DNA of 33,830 bases from Pseudomonadota bacterium (lineage in GTDB: Bacteria; Pseudomonadota; Gammaproteobacteria; GCA-001735895). How positions within the stretch are numbered: position 1 is the stretch's first letter; each line of letters opens with the position of its first letter. Where the stretch lies: the NCBI GenBank assembly GCA_022563685.1, contig JADFMY010000023.1, positions 1 to 33,830 on the forward strand, read 5' to 3'. The position numbers and the translations under genes are program-made. Below, in pieces: positions 22,254 to 29,822 of this stretch. The notes below the pieces were generated by a model, which was given only the letters and a program-made list of their open reading frames with translations, ran no database searches and had not been told where the DNA came from.

Positions 22254-23557
22254 AGAATATAAAAACCCGCATGAGCCTTGCGACCTGCACCCTGTTGCAA
22301 ATTGCAGGACCCGTTGCTCAGGCTGTCGAATCCGAGTGGGAAGTCGATAGCGCAATCCTGATTTATAGTGAAAGCGGTAGCCGCGTAACTGCAATAGAAC
22401 CAGCAGTATACGCCGGGCGCGATCTAGGTGACGATCAGCGAATTAGCCTGAGACTGGTGGTCGATTCCCTCACGGGTGCGACACCCAATGGCGCACATGC
22501 ATCGTCGGTGGCTCAAACATTTACCACACCGTCGGGGCAAAGCTCCTATACAACAGCCGCTGGAGATACACCCCTGGACGATTCTTTTTTCGATACCCGC
22601 GTTGCCTTTGGTGCAGACTGGGAAGTGGGTATCGATCGCATGTCACGGATCACCTGGGGAGGCAATTTGTCGAAGGAGTTCGATTACCTGTCGCTCGGTA
22701 TCAGTGCCACTTATGCGCGGGACTATGATGACCGCAATACAACTTTGACCGTCGGCGTGGCGTTTAATAACGATAGAATTTCACCTGAAGGTGATATTCC
22801 GTCTACTCTCAAGCCTATGGTCACACCAGGGGTTGCTCTTAACCGGGAAGGCGGCGCCGATCGCAAAATAATTACCGATTTCCTGATTGGCGTCACCCAG
22901 GTAATTAGCCGACAAACCATCGTTCAATTGAATTATGGTTTCGGCCAGACAGATGGATACCAGAATGACCCATACAAAATAGTCAGTGTAATCGATCCGG
23001 TGACTGGATTGCCGGCGACTGCTACGGGTTCTTCCTTCTTCGACACTGCCCTAACTGGTAATTTGCCATACCTGTACGAAAGCCGCCCCGAAACCCGTGA
23101 GCGGCATGTGCTTTTTTTTAAGGCAGTACATCACTTTGAAAAAGACGTTATTCACGTTTCGTACCGCTATTACCAGGACGACTGGGAGGTGACTTCACAT
23201 ACCTTTGATTTAAGGTATCGTTATGAAATGGACAGGGGTTATTTGCAACCACATATTCGCTACTATCAACAGGATGCAGCGGAATTCTATACCCATAACC
23301 TCGAGCTCGGCACAGACGTAGAAGCGACTAGCGGAGTCGTATCGACAGCCTTTGCCAGTAGCGACTATCGACTGGCTGAGTCTGAAACGCTCACGTTTGG
23401 TTTAAAGTACGGATTGCCACTTGAAAAAAACAGCGAAATTTCGATGCGGGTTGAATCGATAACGCAGACGGTTGACGATGGTTTAGTGCCGATCGGCGAA
23501 GAGACCCCCGACCTGGATGCGATCCTATTACAGGTTAATTATTCGCTGCTCTGGTAG
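22238..23557 (+). CDS. DUF3570 outer-membrane beta-barrel protein with a flavinylation-like motif
   Basis: This is a protein of about 439 residues. It has a signal peptide (residues about 1-29, ending VAQA), alternating amphipathic beta-strands throughout, and a C-terminal aromatic residue (VNYSLLW), all typical of an outer-membrane barrel. Near the N-terminus is D76-S-L-T79-G-A-T82 followed by PNGA, which fits the D-x2-[ST]-G-A-[ST] sequence recognised by ApbE flavin transferases. ApbE is encoded two genes after DUF4266. The TTG at 22238 gives the best positively charged n-region; an ATG at 22271 is an alternative. It overlaps the DUF4266 gene by 16 bases. The function is not established for the family. 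Confidence 0.78.
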   Translation: MRLQLKNIKTRMSLATCTLLQIAGPVAQAVESEWEVDSAILIYSESGSRVTAIEPAVYAGRDLGDDQRISLRLVVDSLTGATPNGAHASSVAQTFTTPSGQSSYTTAAGDTPLDDSFFDTRVAFGADWEVGIDRMSRITWGGNLSKEFDYLSLGISATYARDYDDRNTTLTVGVAFNNDRISPEGDIPSTLKPMVTPGVALNREGGADRKIITDFLIGVTQVISRQTIVQLNYGFGQTDGYQNDPYKIVSVIDPVTGLPATATGSSFFDTALTGNLPYLYESRPETRERHVLFFKAVHHFEKDVIHVSYRYYQDDWEVTSHTFDLRYRYEMDRGYLQPHIRYYQQDAAEFYTHNLELGTDVEATSGVVSTAFASSDYRLAESETLTFGLKYGLPLEKNSEISMRVESITQTVDDGLVPIGEETPDLDAILLQVNYSLLW

Positions 23558-23652
23558 CGGGCATCGCAATAATGCACTAATTTTCGAGTTGTACTGGTGA
23601 CCAACCAGCTTTCACAATAGCCAATTACAGTGTTTTCAACGATGCTTTTCAT

Positions 23653-24534
23653 ATGACCGATTTTCAGTTAAGCAGGGAGCCGGGTAACTGGCGGGGCAGA
23701 TTTACCGCGATGGCAAGCCCCTGTGAAGTATTGATGGAAGTCGACGATCACTCGATGGCCGAAAAGATCCTGGCCGCAGTGTCGAACGAGGCGCTGCGCA
23801 TCGAACATAAATTCAGCCGTTATCGTAATGACAATATCGTATCCAGAATTAATAATGCTGCTGGAAAGCCAGTCACGGTCGACAATGAAACTGCGAGACT
23901 GATCGATTTTGCCGACGAGCTTTACCGGTTGAGCGAAGGATTGTTTGATATTACCTCGGGTGTATTCAGGAAAGTATGGTGTTTTGATGGCAGCGATCGT
24001 ATCCCGAAGCGAACGGCTGTCTCCAGCTTACTTGCTCGTGTCGGTTGGCAAAAGGTTAAATGGAATGCCAATGAACTTTTGCTGAAGCCAGGCATGGAAA
24101 TTGACCTGGGTGGCCTAGGTAAAGAGTATGCAGTCGATCGATGCGTACAGTTAGTTCGGGAGCTGACAGATGCCAGTGTACTGGTTAACTTTGGGGGAGA
24201 CCTGGCTACCACCTGCGAAAGACGCGACCAGGGTTTTTGGTCAGTCGGGCGCCTGATTACAGGTAAAGAGCAGGCTGTTAGCCTGTTCCAGTTATACCGC
24301 GGCGCCATAGCCACCAGTGGCGACGCTAACCGCTACCTGTTAAAAAACGGTGTCCGCTACAGCCACGTAATTAACCCCAAAAATGGATGGCCAGTACCCG
24401 GCGCACCACACACAGTCAGTGTCGCGTCGCCTACCTGTACCGAAGCAGGAGGCTTATCGACCCTGGCGATGTTGCAAGGTAGCCAGGCGGAAGCATTTTT
24501 AAAACTTCAGGCGGTCGAATACTGGCTCGATTAG
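23653..24534 (+). CDS. apbE: ApbE-family FAD:protein FMN transferase
   Basis: ApbE attaches FMN from FAD to a Thr/Ser of target proteins. The 293 residues show the family blocks: FTAMASPCEVLMEV (18-30), DLGGLGKEYAVD (151-162), VNFGGDL (178-183), GAIATSGDANRY (217-228) and SHVINPKNGWPV (237-248). Two points are unusual. No signal peptide or lipobox is seen, although most proteobacterial ApbE proteins act in the periplasm. The usual metal-binding DPxTG is replaced by N241-P-K-N244-G. It follows the DUF3570 gene by 95 bp and converges on the proV-like gene, overlapping its stop by four bases. Confidence 0.88.
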   Translation: MTDFQLSREPGNWRGRFTAMASPCEVLMEVDDHSMAEKILAAVSNEALRIEHKFSRYRNDNIVSRINNAAGKPVTVDNETARLIDFADELYRLSEGLFDITSGVFRKVWCFDGSDRIPKRTAVSSLLARVGWQKVKWNANELLLKPGMEIDLGGLGKEYAVDRCVQLVRELTDASVLVNFGGDLATTCERRDQGFWSVGRLITGKEQAVSLFQLYRGAIATSGDANRYLLKNGVRYSHVINPKNGWPVPGAPHTVSVASPTCTEAGGLSTLAMLQGSQAEAFLKLQAVEYWLD

Positions 24535-25559
24535 CGGCTATTCATTGCCTTCAAAATTATCGATTGATCGATTTCACCAACTAGCTGATTGTCGTCGTCC
24601 AGCACCTTGATCGGAGTGCTCGATTCGCAGGCGATATCGATCAGCGATTCCAGCTTGTCATGTACGTTACACTCTGGCCCGCCGTTCCTTTTAGTGGCTT
24701 CCGAGGCTTCTCGCATAACCTTGCCAACGCTGAGTACCTTGTAACGCGGTACGTCTTCGGTGAAGTCGCGTACATAATCGTCGACCGGGTTTGCAACCAG
24801 TTCTTCGGGCGTGCCGATTTGCGAGATCACACCATCTTTCATAATTGCAATGCGATCGCCCATCTTGATCGCTTCGAGGAAATCGTGGGTGATGAAGATC
24901 ATGGTCTTGCGAACTCGGTTTTGAATATCGATCAGTTCATCCTGCATTTCGCGGCGGATCAGGGGGTCGAGTGCGCTAAAAGGTTCGTCAAAAATCAGTA
25001 TCTCAGGATCGACCGCCATCGCTCGGGCCAGCCCTACACGCTGCTGCATCCCGCCGGAAAGTTCGCGTGGATAATGATTTGCCCAACCATGCAGGCCTAC
25101 CATTTCAAGAACTTCCGTGGCTTTGGCCATGCGTGCTTTCTTATCCTCACCACGGATTTCGAGGCCGAAGGAAATATTGTCGATTACTTTACGATGTGGG
25201 AACAGGCCAAAATGCTGGAAAACCATGCTCATGCGAAAGCGACGCAACTCGATGAGCTGGGCATCGTTGTAGGCCATGATGTCTTCGCCGTCGATATGCA
25301 TTTCACCGGCGGTTGGGTTGATCAGGCGTGATATACAACGAACCAGGGTCGATTTGCCACTGCCTGACAGTCCCATGACCACGAAAGTTTCACCTTCCTT
25401 GATTTCGAAAGAGACATCTTTGACTGCAATCACATGCCCGGTTTGTTCCTGGACTTCGTCGCGTGACAATGATCGGTCGATTGTTTCCAGCGTCCGCTGC
25501 GGGTAGGTACCAAAAATCTTCCAGATGTTTTTGCACTCAATTTTGGGAGATTCAGACAT
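24531..25559 (-). CDS. proV: Glycine-betaine-type ABC transporter ATP-binding subunit (ProV-like)
   Basis: This is the energy subunit of a quaternary-amine uptake transporter. The 342 residues contain the family's N-terminal extension ([15 protein letters not shown]), Walker A at 63-71 (GLSGSGKST), the signature LSGGMQQR at about 174, Walker B ([13 protein letters not shown]) and a single degenerate CBS-like C-terminal region (residues about 265-342). E. coli ProV has 400 residues with two CBS domains, which sense ionic strength, so this one is shortened. It is transcribed divergently from the permease gene, 151 bp away, rather than in the usual V-W-X order. Betaine, proline betaine, choline or DMSP are possible substrates. 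Confidence 0.9.
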   Translation of the reverse strand: MSESPKIECKNIWKIFGTYPQRTLETIDRSLSRDEVQEQTGHVIAVKDVSFEIKEGETFVVMGLSGSGKSTLVRCISRLINPTAGEMHIDGEDIMAYNDAQLIELRRFRMSMVFQHFGLFPHRKVIDNISFGLEIRGEDKKARMAKATEVLEMVGLHGWANHYPRELSGGMQQRVGLARAMAVDPEILIFDEPFSALDPLIRREMQDELIDIQNRVRKTMIFITHDFLEAIKMGDRIAIMKDGVISQIGTPEELVANPVDDYVRDFTEDVPRYKVLSVGKVMREASEATKRNGGPECNVHDKLESLIDIACESSTPIKVLDDDNQLVGEIDQSIILKAMNSR

Positions 25560-25710
25560 GTAACACTTTTTAAGATTGCCGGGTCAGGCCGGTATCTTAG
25601 CCCGAACCCGAACAGGCTGTAAATGTAAACAATATGAAGTAGCCATGTTCTGTTGCAGGCTTTATCAATGAGCGATAAGCTAGCGCGTTTTATTATCCAG
25701 ATCAGATTAT

Positions 25711-27843
25711 ATGAGCGCTATCATCGAGAGCCAACCCCAACCAGGCTGGTTGAGCAATCTCTGGGAAAAACATCGGGGTTGGATGATCGCCACCGCTTTG
25801 CTGGGTATTTCATTGATGGTCTGGAAGATTCAGGGCGGTGAAACCATATTTCCCGAAAGCTGGATCGAATCTTTTCCCTTCGCCGATAAAGTTAACGAAT
25901 TTGACCGTTGGATGCGGCCACACGTCCAACCCACAACCCGGCTCATTGCTTCCGGTGTGATATGGCTTTACGAGGCGATGAGCGAATTCCTGATATTTAC
26001 CCCGTGGCAGATCGTGGTTGTTATCCTGATATTGCCGGCATTCGCCTATGGGGGGTTACGTCTTGGATTGCTCGCTATCCTGACGGTGAGTACCTGGCTT
26101 ATTCTCGACTTCTGGGAAGAATCGATGGAAACGCTGAGCCTGATGGGCATCTCCATCCTGATATCTGTAATACTTGGCGTGGCGCTCGGTATCGCCATTT
26201 CGCAAAGTGATCGGCTCGAGGCTATGGTCAAACCTGTACTCGATACCATGCAGACTTTGCCAGCATTCGTATACCTGATTCCTGCGCTTTACCTGTTTGG
26301 CATCGGTCCACCCGGCGCCATTCTGGCAACGTTTATTTACGCCTTACCACCGGTGGTGCGGCTTACCAATCTTGGAATTCGCCAGGTCCCGGCAGGTATT
26401 GATGAGGCGGCAACCTCGTTTGGCGCAACCCGGTTTCAATCATTAATCAAGGTCAAGATTCCAATTGCGATGCCGTCGATAAAACTCGGGGTTAATCAAA
26501 CCGTTATGATGGCGCTCGCACTCGTGGTGCTGGCGACCTTCATCGGTTCCCCGGGCCTGGGTGATATCGTCTATAAGGGTCTGGTGCGGCTCAATGTAGG
26601 CAAGGCGCTCGAAGGGGGGCTCGCGATCGTGTTGATGGCGATTATTCTCGACCGTGTCACCTATGCGATGGGGCGTGTAGAACAGACTAGCAGCAGCCGG
26701 CACGACCACAAATTCCGCCTGTTCCCGCAAGGCCTGGAAAATATAAAGCCGGTGTTATTTCTCGAATACGGTATCGACTGGGTGTGGCGACAGGTTGCGA
26801 GGCTTGGCACGGTGGTCGCCTTGATGGTGACACTGGCTGTTTGTAAGCTGGTTGGAATTTTGAATTCAGATTTTGCCGTAAAATTACGTGAAACCATGCT
26901 GGCGAGAAGCTTTTTGATCGCGAGCCTGGTTCTAATTGCTGTGTTGATGTTGCTGGAATCTTACAGCGAATTGTATGGGGACTTTCCGCGCGAATGGGAA
27001 TACAGGTTCCGCACCCCGGTCAATCAATTCATGGACGAATTGATTACCAATGATCTGTTTTACAGCATTACCCAGGGGATTAAAAAAACGCTATGGTTTG
27101 GGCTGATCAATCCGCTGAATGTTTTTCTAAAGGGATTGCCCTGGTGGTATACCACGCTGGTTTTTACCGCCGGCGCCTATTTGTTTAGCGGCCGCAGATT
27201 TGCGATCGTAACCCTGATCGGCATGGTGTTTATCGGCGCCGCCGACCTCTGGATATTTGGCATGATTACACTGTCAACCGTCGTGATATCTGTGTTTATC
27301 TGTTTTATTTTCGGGGTGCCACTTGGGATACTTGCTGCCTATAATCGCACCGCCGATGTCCTGATGAAACCGGTACTCGACACGATGCAAACGATGCCGA
27401 TATTCGTTTACCTGGTGCCGGTGATCATGTTTTTTCAGGGCGGTCAGGTGTCGGCGGTTATCGCAACGGTTATTTATGCAATGCCACCGATCGTACGTTG
27501 TACCACCTTAGGTATTCGTGAATTACCCACGGAAATAAACGAGGTTTCAGATTCGTTTGGCGCCAGTACGTTTCAAACCCTGACCAAGGTTAAAATACCA
27601 ATGGCGATTCCGTCCATCATGCTTGGAGTCAATCAGGGCATCATGATGGCGTTGGCGATGGAGGTGGTGACTCCGTTGATCGGTGGTAAAGGGCTTGGTT
27701 TAATTGTATTCGATGGCATGAATCGCGCCGACATCGGTATCTCTTTGCAAGCTGGATTAGGTATTGTACTGCTGGCCATTATCCTCGACCGTTTGTCGCA
27801 GGCCTGGACTAAAACCCAACGCGAAGCCATGGGTCTCAATTGA
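25711..27843 (+). CDS. proW: Tandem-duplicated betaine-type ABC permease (ProW-ProW)
   Basis: This 710-residue membrane protein has two complete binding-protein-dependent permease domains in one chain. Each domain carries the same block order: LMKPVLDTMQT(L/M)P, IYA(L/M)PP(V/I)VR, LGIR(Q/E)(V/L)P, SFGA(T/S), KVKIP(I/M)A(M/I)PSI and GVNQ. They lie at about residues 165-300 and 540-690. In E. coli two ProW copies form a homodimer; here the dimer is encoded as one polypeptide whose halves have diverged. The first half keeps ALALVVLATFIGSPGLGD, and the second has ALAMEVVTPLIGGKGLG. The substrate-binding protein gene follows after 111 bp. Confidence 0.9.
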   Translation: MSAIIESQPQPGWLSNLWEKHRGWMIATALLGISLMVWKIQGGETIFPESWIESFPFADKVNEFDRWMRPHVQPTTRLIASGVIWLYEAMSEFLIFTPWQIVVVILILPAFAYGGLRLGLLAILTVSTWLILDFWEESMETLSLMGISILISVILGVALGIAISQSDRLEAMVKPVLDTMQTLPAFVYLIPALYLFGIGPPGAILATFIYALPPVVRLTNLGIRQVPAGIDEAATSFGATRFQSLIKVKIPIAMPSIKLGVNQTVMMALALVVLATFIGSPGLGDIVYKGLVRLNVGKALEGGLAIVLMAIILDRVTYAMGRVEQTSSSRHDHKFRLFPQGLENIKPVLFLEYGIDWVWRQVARLGTVVALMVTLAVCKLVGILNSDFAVKLRETMLARSFLIASLVLIAVLMLLESYSELYGDFPREWEYRFRTPVNQFMDELITNDLFYSITQGIKKTLWFGLINPLNVFLKGLPWWYTTLVFTAGAYLFSGRRFAIVTLIGMVFIGAADLWIFGMITLSTVVISVFICFIFGVPLGILAAYNRTADVLMKPVLDTMQTMPIFVYLVPVIMFFQGGQVSAVIATVIYAMPPIVRCTTLGIRELPTEINEVSDSFGASTFQTLTKVKIPMAIPSIMLGVNQGIMMALAMEVVTPLIGGKGLGLIVFDGMNRADIGISLQAGLGIVLLAIILDRLSQAWTKTQREAMGLN

Positions 27844-27954
27844 CCTCAAAGCGATCGAAATTTAAATCGACAAGGCTGAAGTCAGGCGGTATTATCGCGT
27901 GTTCCGCCTACACTAAAGTGGAAAATAAAAAACTGAAGAGAGAGGAAATTTAAC

Positions 27955-28905
27955 ATGTCTTTAAAAATAAAAGCAGCGCTGGCATCTGTAGTACTGGCGC
28001 TGAGCATTGGTTCAGTGCCTTCTGCACAGGCCGCCAAAAGCTTAACCACCCCTGATATGGACTGGACAGGTGGCGTGGTTACCTGCCGCGTATTGCAATA
28101 CATCATGGAAAATGAAATGGGTTACAAGATCAAAACGGTAACCATGCCCATGGGCCCTGGTGTTTGGGAAGCGGTGCGAGCTGGCGACCTCGATTATTTC
28201 TGTGAAATGTGGCCTTCTTATAACCCAATCAAGGATAAGTATCTCAGTATTCACGGTGGCGATGGGTCGGTTATCCATCTCGGGGATACCGGGATCGTCG
28301 GTAACAGTGGTTACTTCGTGCCGCGCTACATGCTCGAAGGTGATGCAGCTCGCGGAATCAAGGCGTCCGCACCTGCTCTTAAATCGTACAAGGATTTAAA
28401 TCAATACAAGGATTTATTCAAGAGTATGGAGTCGGGCAATAGGGGTAATTTGTATGGTTGTCCGATCGCGGCATGGATATGTGGAGATCAAGAGCGCCTC
28501 GATAAGCTTGGGGTCGATTTTTACGCGCAGTCACTCGGGTCTGAAACCGCGCACTTTGTTGAAATCCAGGCGAAATTCAAGCGTGGCGAGCCTTTCGTGG
28601 CCTACTTCTGGGCGCCGCACTGGATACACGCCGCCCTCGATCTAGTTGAAATTGAACTGCCCGAGTACGACGAATCAAAATGGCCAGTTACCGACTGGGC
28701 AAAGGATGTTACCATTAATATCGGAAATCCGAGTCTGGAAAAAGAACATCCTCAAATCGCGCAGTTGATCAGGAATCAGCATCTGACCAATGATCAGCAG
28801 GCGGGAATGATTTACGAAATTGACGTCAATAAACGCGAAGTCGATGAAGTCGTCGAAGAATGGATGAAAGCGAACGAGGATATCTGGAAAAAATGGCTGC
28901 CATAG
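27955..28905 (+). CDS. proX: Betaine-type ABC transporter substrate-binding protein (ProX/OpuAC)
   Basis: This 316-residue periplasmic binding protein has a signal peptide (residues 1-27, ending SAQA). The mature sequence has the OpuAC-type pattern with aromatic residues spread for a quaternary-amine cage (MDWTGGVV near the start, YFCEMWPSYNP, and EPFVAYFWAPHWIHAALDL in the middle). Which osmolyte it binds cannot be read directly. The nearby DMSP demethylase makes DMSP as plausible as glycine betaine. AGAGAGGAAATTT precedes the ATG, and a strong terminator follows. Confidence 0.9.
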   Translation: MSLKIKAALASVVLALSIGSVPSAQAAKSLTTPDMDWTGGVVTCRVLQYIMENEMGYKIKTVTMPMGPGVWEAVRAGDLDYFCEMWPSYNPIKDKYLSIHGGDGSVIHLGDTGIVGNSGYFVPRYMLEGDAARGIKASAPALKSYKDLNQYKDLFKSMESGNRGNLYGCPIAAWICGDQERLDKLGVDFYAQSLGSETAHFVEIQAKFKRGEPFVAYFWAPHWIHAALDLVEIELPEYDESKWPVTDWAKDVTINIGNPSLEKEHPQIAQLIRNQHLTNDQQAGMIYEIDVNKREVDEVVEEWMKANEDIWKKWLP

Positions 28906-28929
28906 GCTGGAAGTAAAATCGAAACAGGA

Positions 28930-28959
28930 AACAGGCTCCCATGCGGAGCCTGTTTTTTT
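28930..28959 (+). terminator. Rho-independent terminator of the betaine-transport operon
   Basis: A perfect 10-bp stem AACAGGCTCC/GGAGCCTGTT with a 5-base loop runs from 28930 to 28954 and is followed by a run of Ts. It lies 25 bases after the substrate-binding protein stop codon. Confidence 0.93.
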
Positions 28960-28980
28960 GTTGGGAACTTCTGAATAATT

Positions 28981-29115
28981 CATCCGTGAATTCTCAGAGG
29001 ACGACAAACGAAAAGTGTCATTTTCGTTTGTCTCACAAAATCAATGCCTTAGCGGCACTGATTTTGGCAGCACATCCGTGTACTGTAGGAAGGCCTGAAT
29101 AAATCAGACCTTCCT
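28981..29115. repeat. Cluster of three tandem hairpins
   Basis: Three separate inverted repeats follow each other in 113 bp. GACAAACGAAAA with its exact complement lies at 29003-29032 (12-bp stem, 6-base loop). AAAATCAATGCC against GGCACTGATTTT lies at 29037-29065 (one mismatch). AGGAAGG-C-CTGA against TCAG-A-CCTTCCT lies at 29087-29115 (one mismatch). The octamer CATCCGTG occurs at 28981 and again at 29073, bracketing the first two. No ORF is present. It resembles an interspersed intergenic repeat or a composite of degraded 3' structures. Confidence 0.65.
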
Positions 29116-29425
29116 TAGAATTTTTCAGAAATGTCCGACAGCATTCGAATCATGGGTGCTATGTATTCGGTGTCCCAGGCCTCTGCGTTTTCGAGCACCG
29201 AAAAGAAGGCACAGACAGTGCCAGTTTCCAGATTCATATCCATGACTTGCTGTAGAGTTGCCTTTGCATAACCGCTACCGATTTCGGGCAGGTAATGCCA
29301 TAGCGATTAATCCGGTGCAGGTTCTGGAATCCGTGACGACGATATTCGGGGGTGTTCCACCGGGCCTTATTATCCGCCAGGATTGCCAGGTCCGGGTTAG
29401 GGTATGAATCGGGAGATTGTTGCAT
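29115..29425 (-). pseudogene. Serine hydrolase (beta-lactamase-like) remnant with two internal deletions
   Basis: Three pieces of one family are stitched together. The first is an N-terminal piece from ATG 29425 (NKARWNTPEYRRHGFQNLHRINRYG). A one-frame shift near 29300 leads to a mid-protein piece (WHYLPEIGSGYAKATLQQVMDM, 29300 to about 29235). This joins a C-terminal piece (NLETGTVCAFFSVLENAEAW, ending SDISEKF and TAA at 29115-29117). The order and wording recall 6-aminohexanoate-hydrolase-like serine hydrolases of 350-450 residues, so most of the gene, including the catalytic SxxK region, has been lost. The ATG overlaps the upstream hspQ stop as TAATG, implying former translational coupling. 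Confidence 0.6.
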
Positions 29426-29720
29426 TAGTTAACTTTTTCATCGTTGATATACCGTCCATTGCGGCATTCGGTAAAAAACTGCTCGGTCATGGGATGAATG
29501 ATTTTCTTGCCACTCAAATCTGGCTCCAGGTTTTGTTCTGCCACATAGGTTGAGTTTGTAGCTTCGTGTACTAGCACGTGATACCAGGGCTCATTCTTCG
29601 GTGGCCTGCTACGAGCAACCGTTTCGTACCATTCGTCAGTCAGTTGAAAATGCGGATCGATATCGACGGTGGTAATAGATACGGGGTATCTCGATTAATC
29701 GTCTGGAATTTGCCTGACAT
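29425..29720 (-). pseudogene. hspQ: hspQ with a frameshift near its start
   Basis: The reading frame ending at TAA 29425-29427 gives VDIDPHFQLTDEWYETVARS, RPPKNEPWYHVLVHEA, YVAEQNLEPD and HPMTEQFFTECRNGRYI. This is a good match to the HspQ (YccV) haemimethylated-DNA-binding/heat-shock family. Upstream, that frame meets a TAA near 29697. A proper start exists in another frame: ATG at 29720 (MSGKFQ) with AAGGA about ten bases before it. Roughly 15-20 bases expected between KFQ and the VDIDP motif seem to be missing, so the gene is probably broken. A sequencing or assembly error is the alternative. Confidence 0.68.
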
Positions 29721-29822
29721 GGCGACTTTGATCCTTATATTGTTGCTATAGCCGTATTATACCGGCTGCACCGGTTAAATCCGACAGACTCCTAGCGGCC
29801 AGAATGACAGAATTTTCTTTTT

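Noticed and set aside
24660-25331. 223-codon plus-strand frame opposite the ProV-like gene
   Set aside because: The minus-strand frame contains intact Walker A, signature and Walker B motifs; the antisense frame is a by-product.
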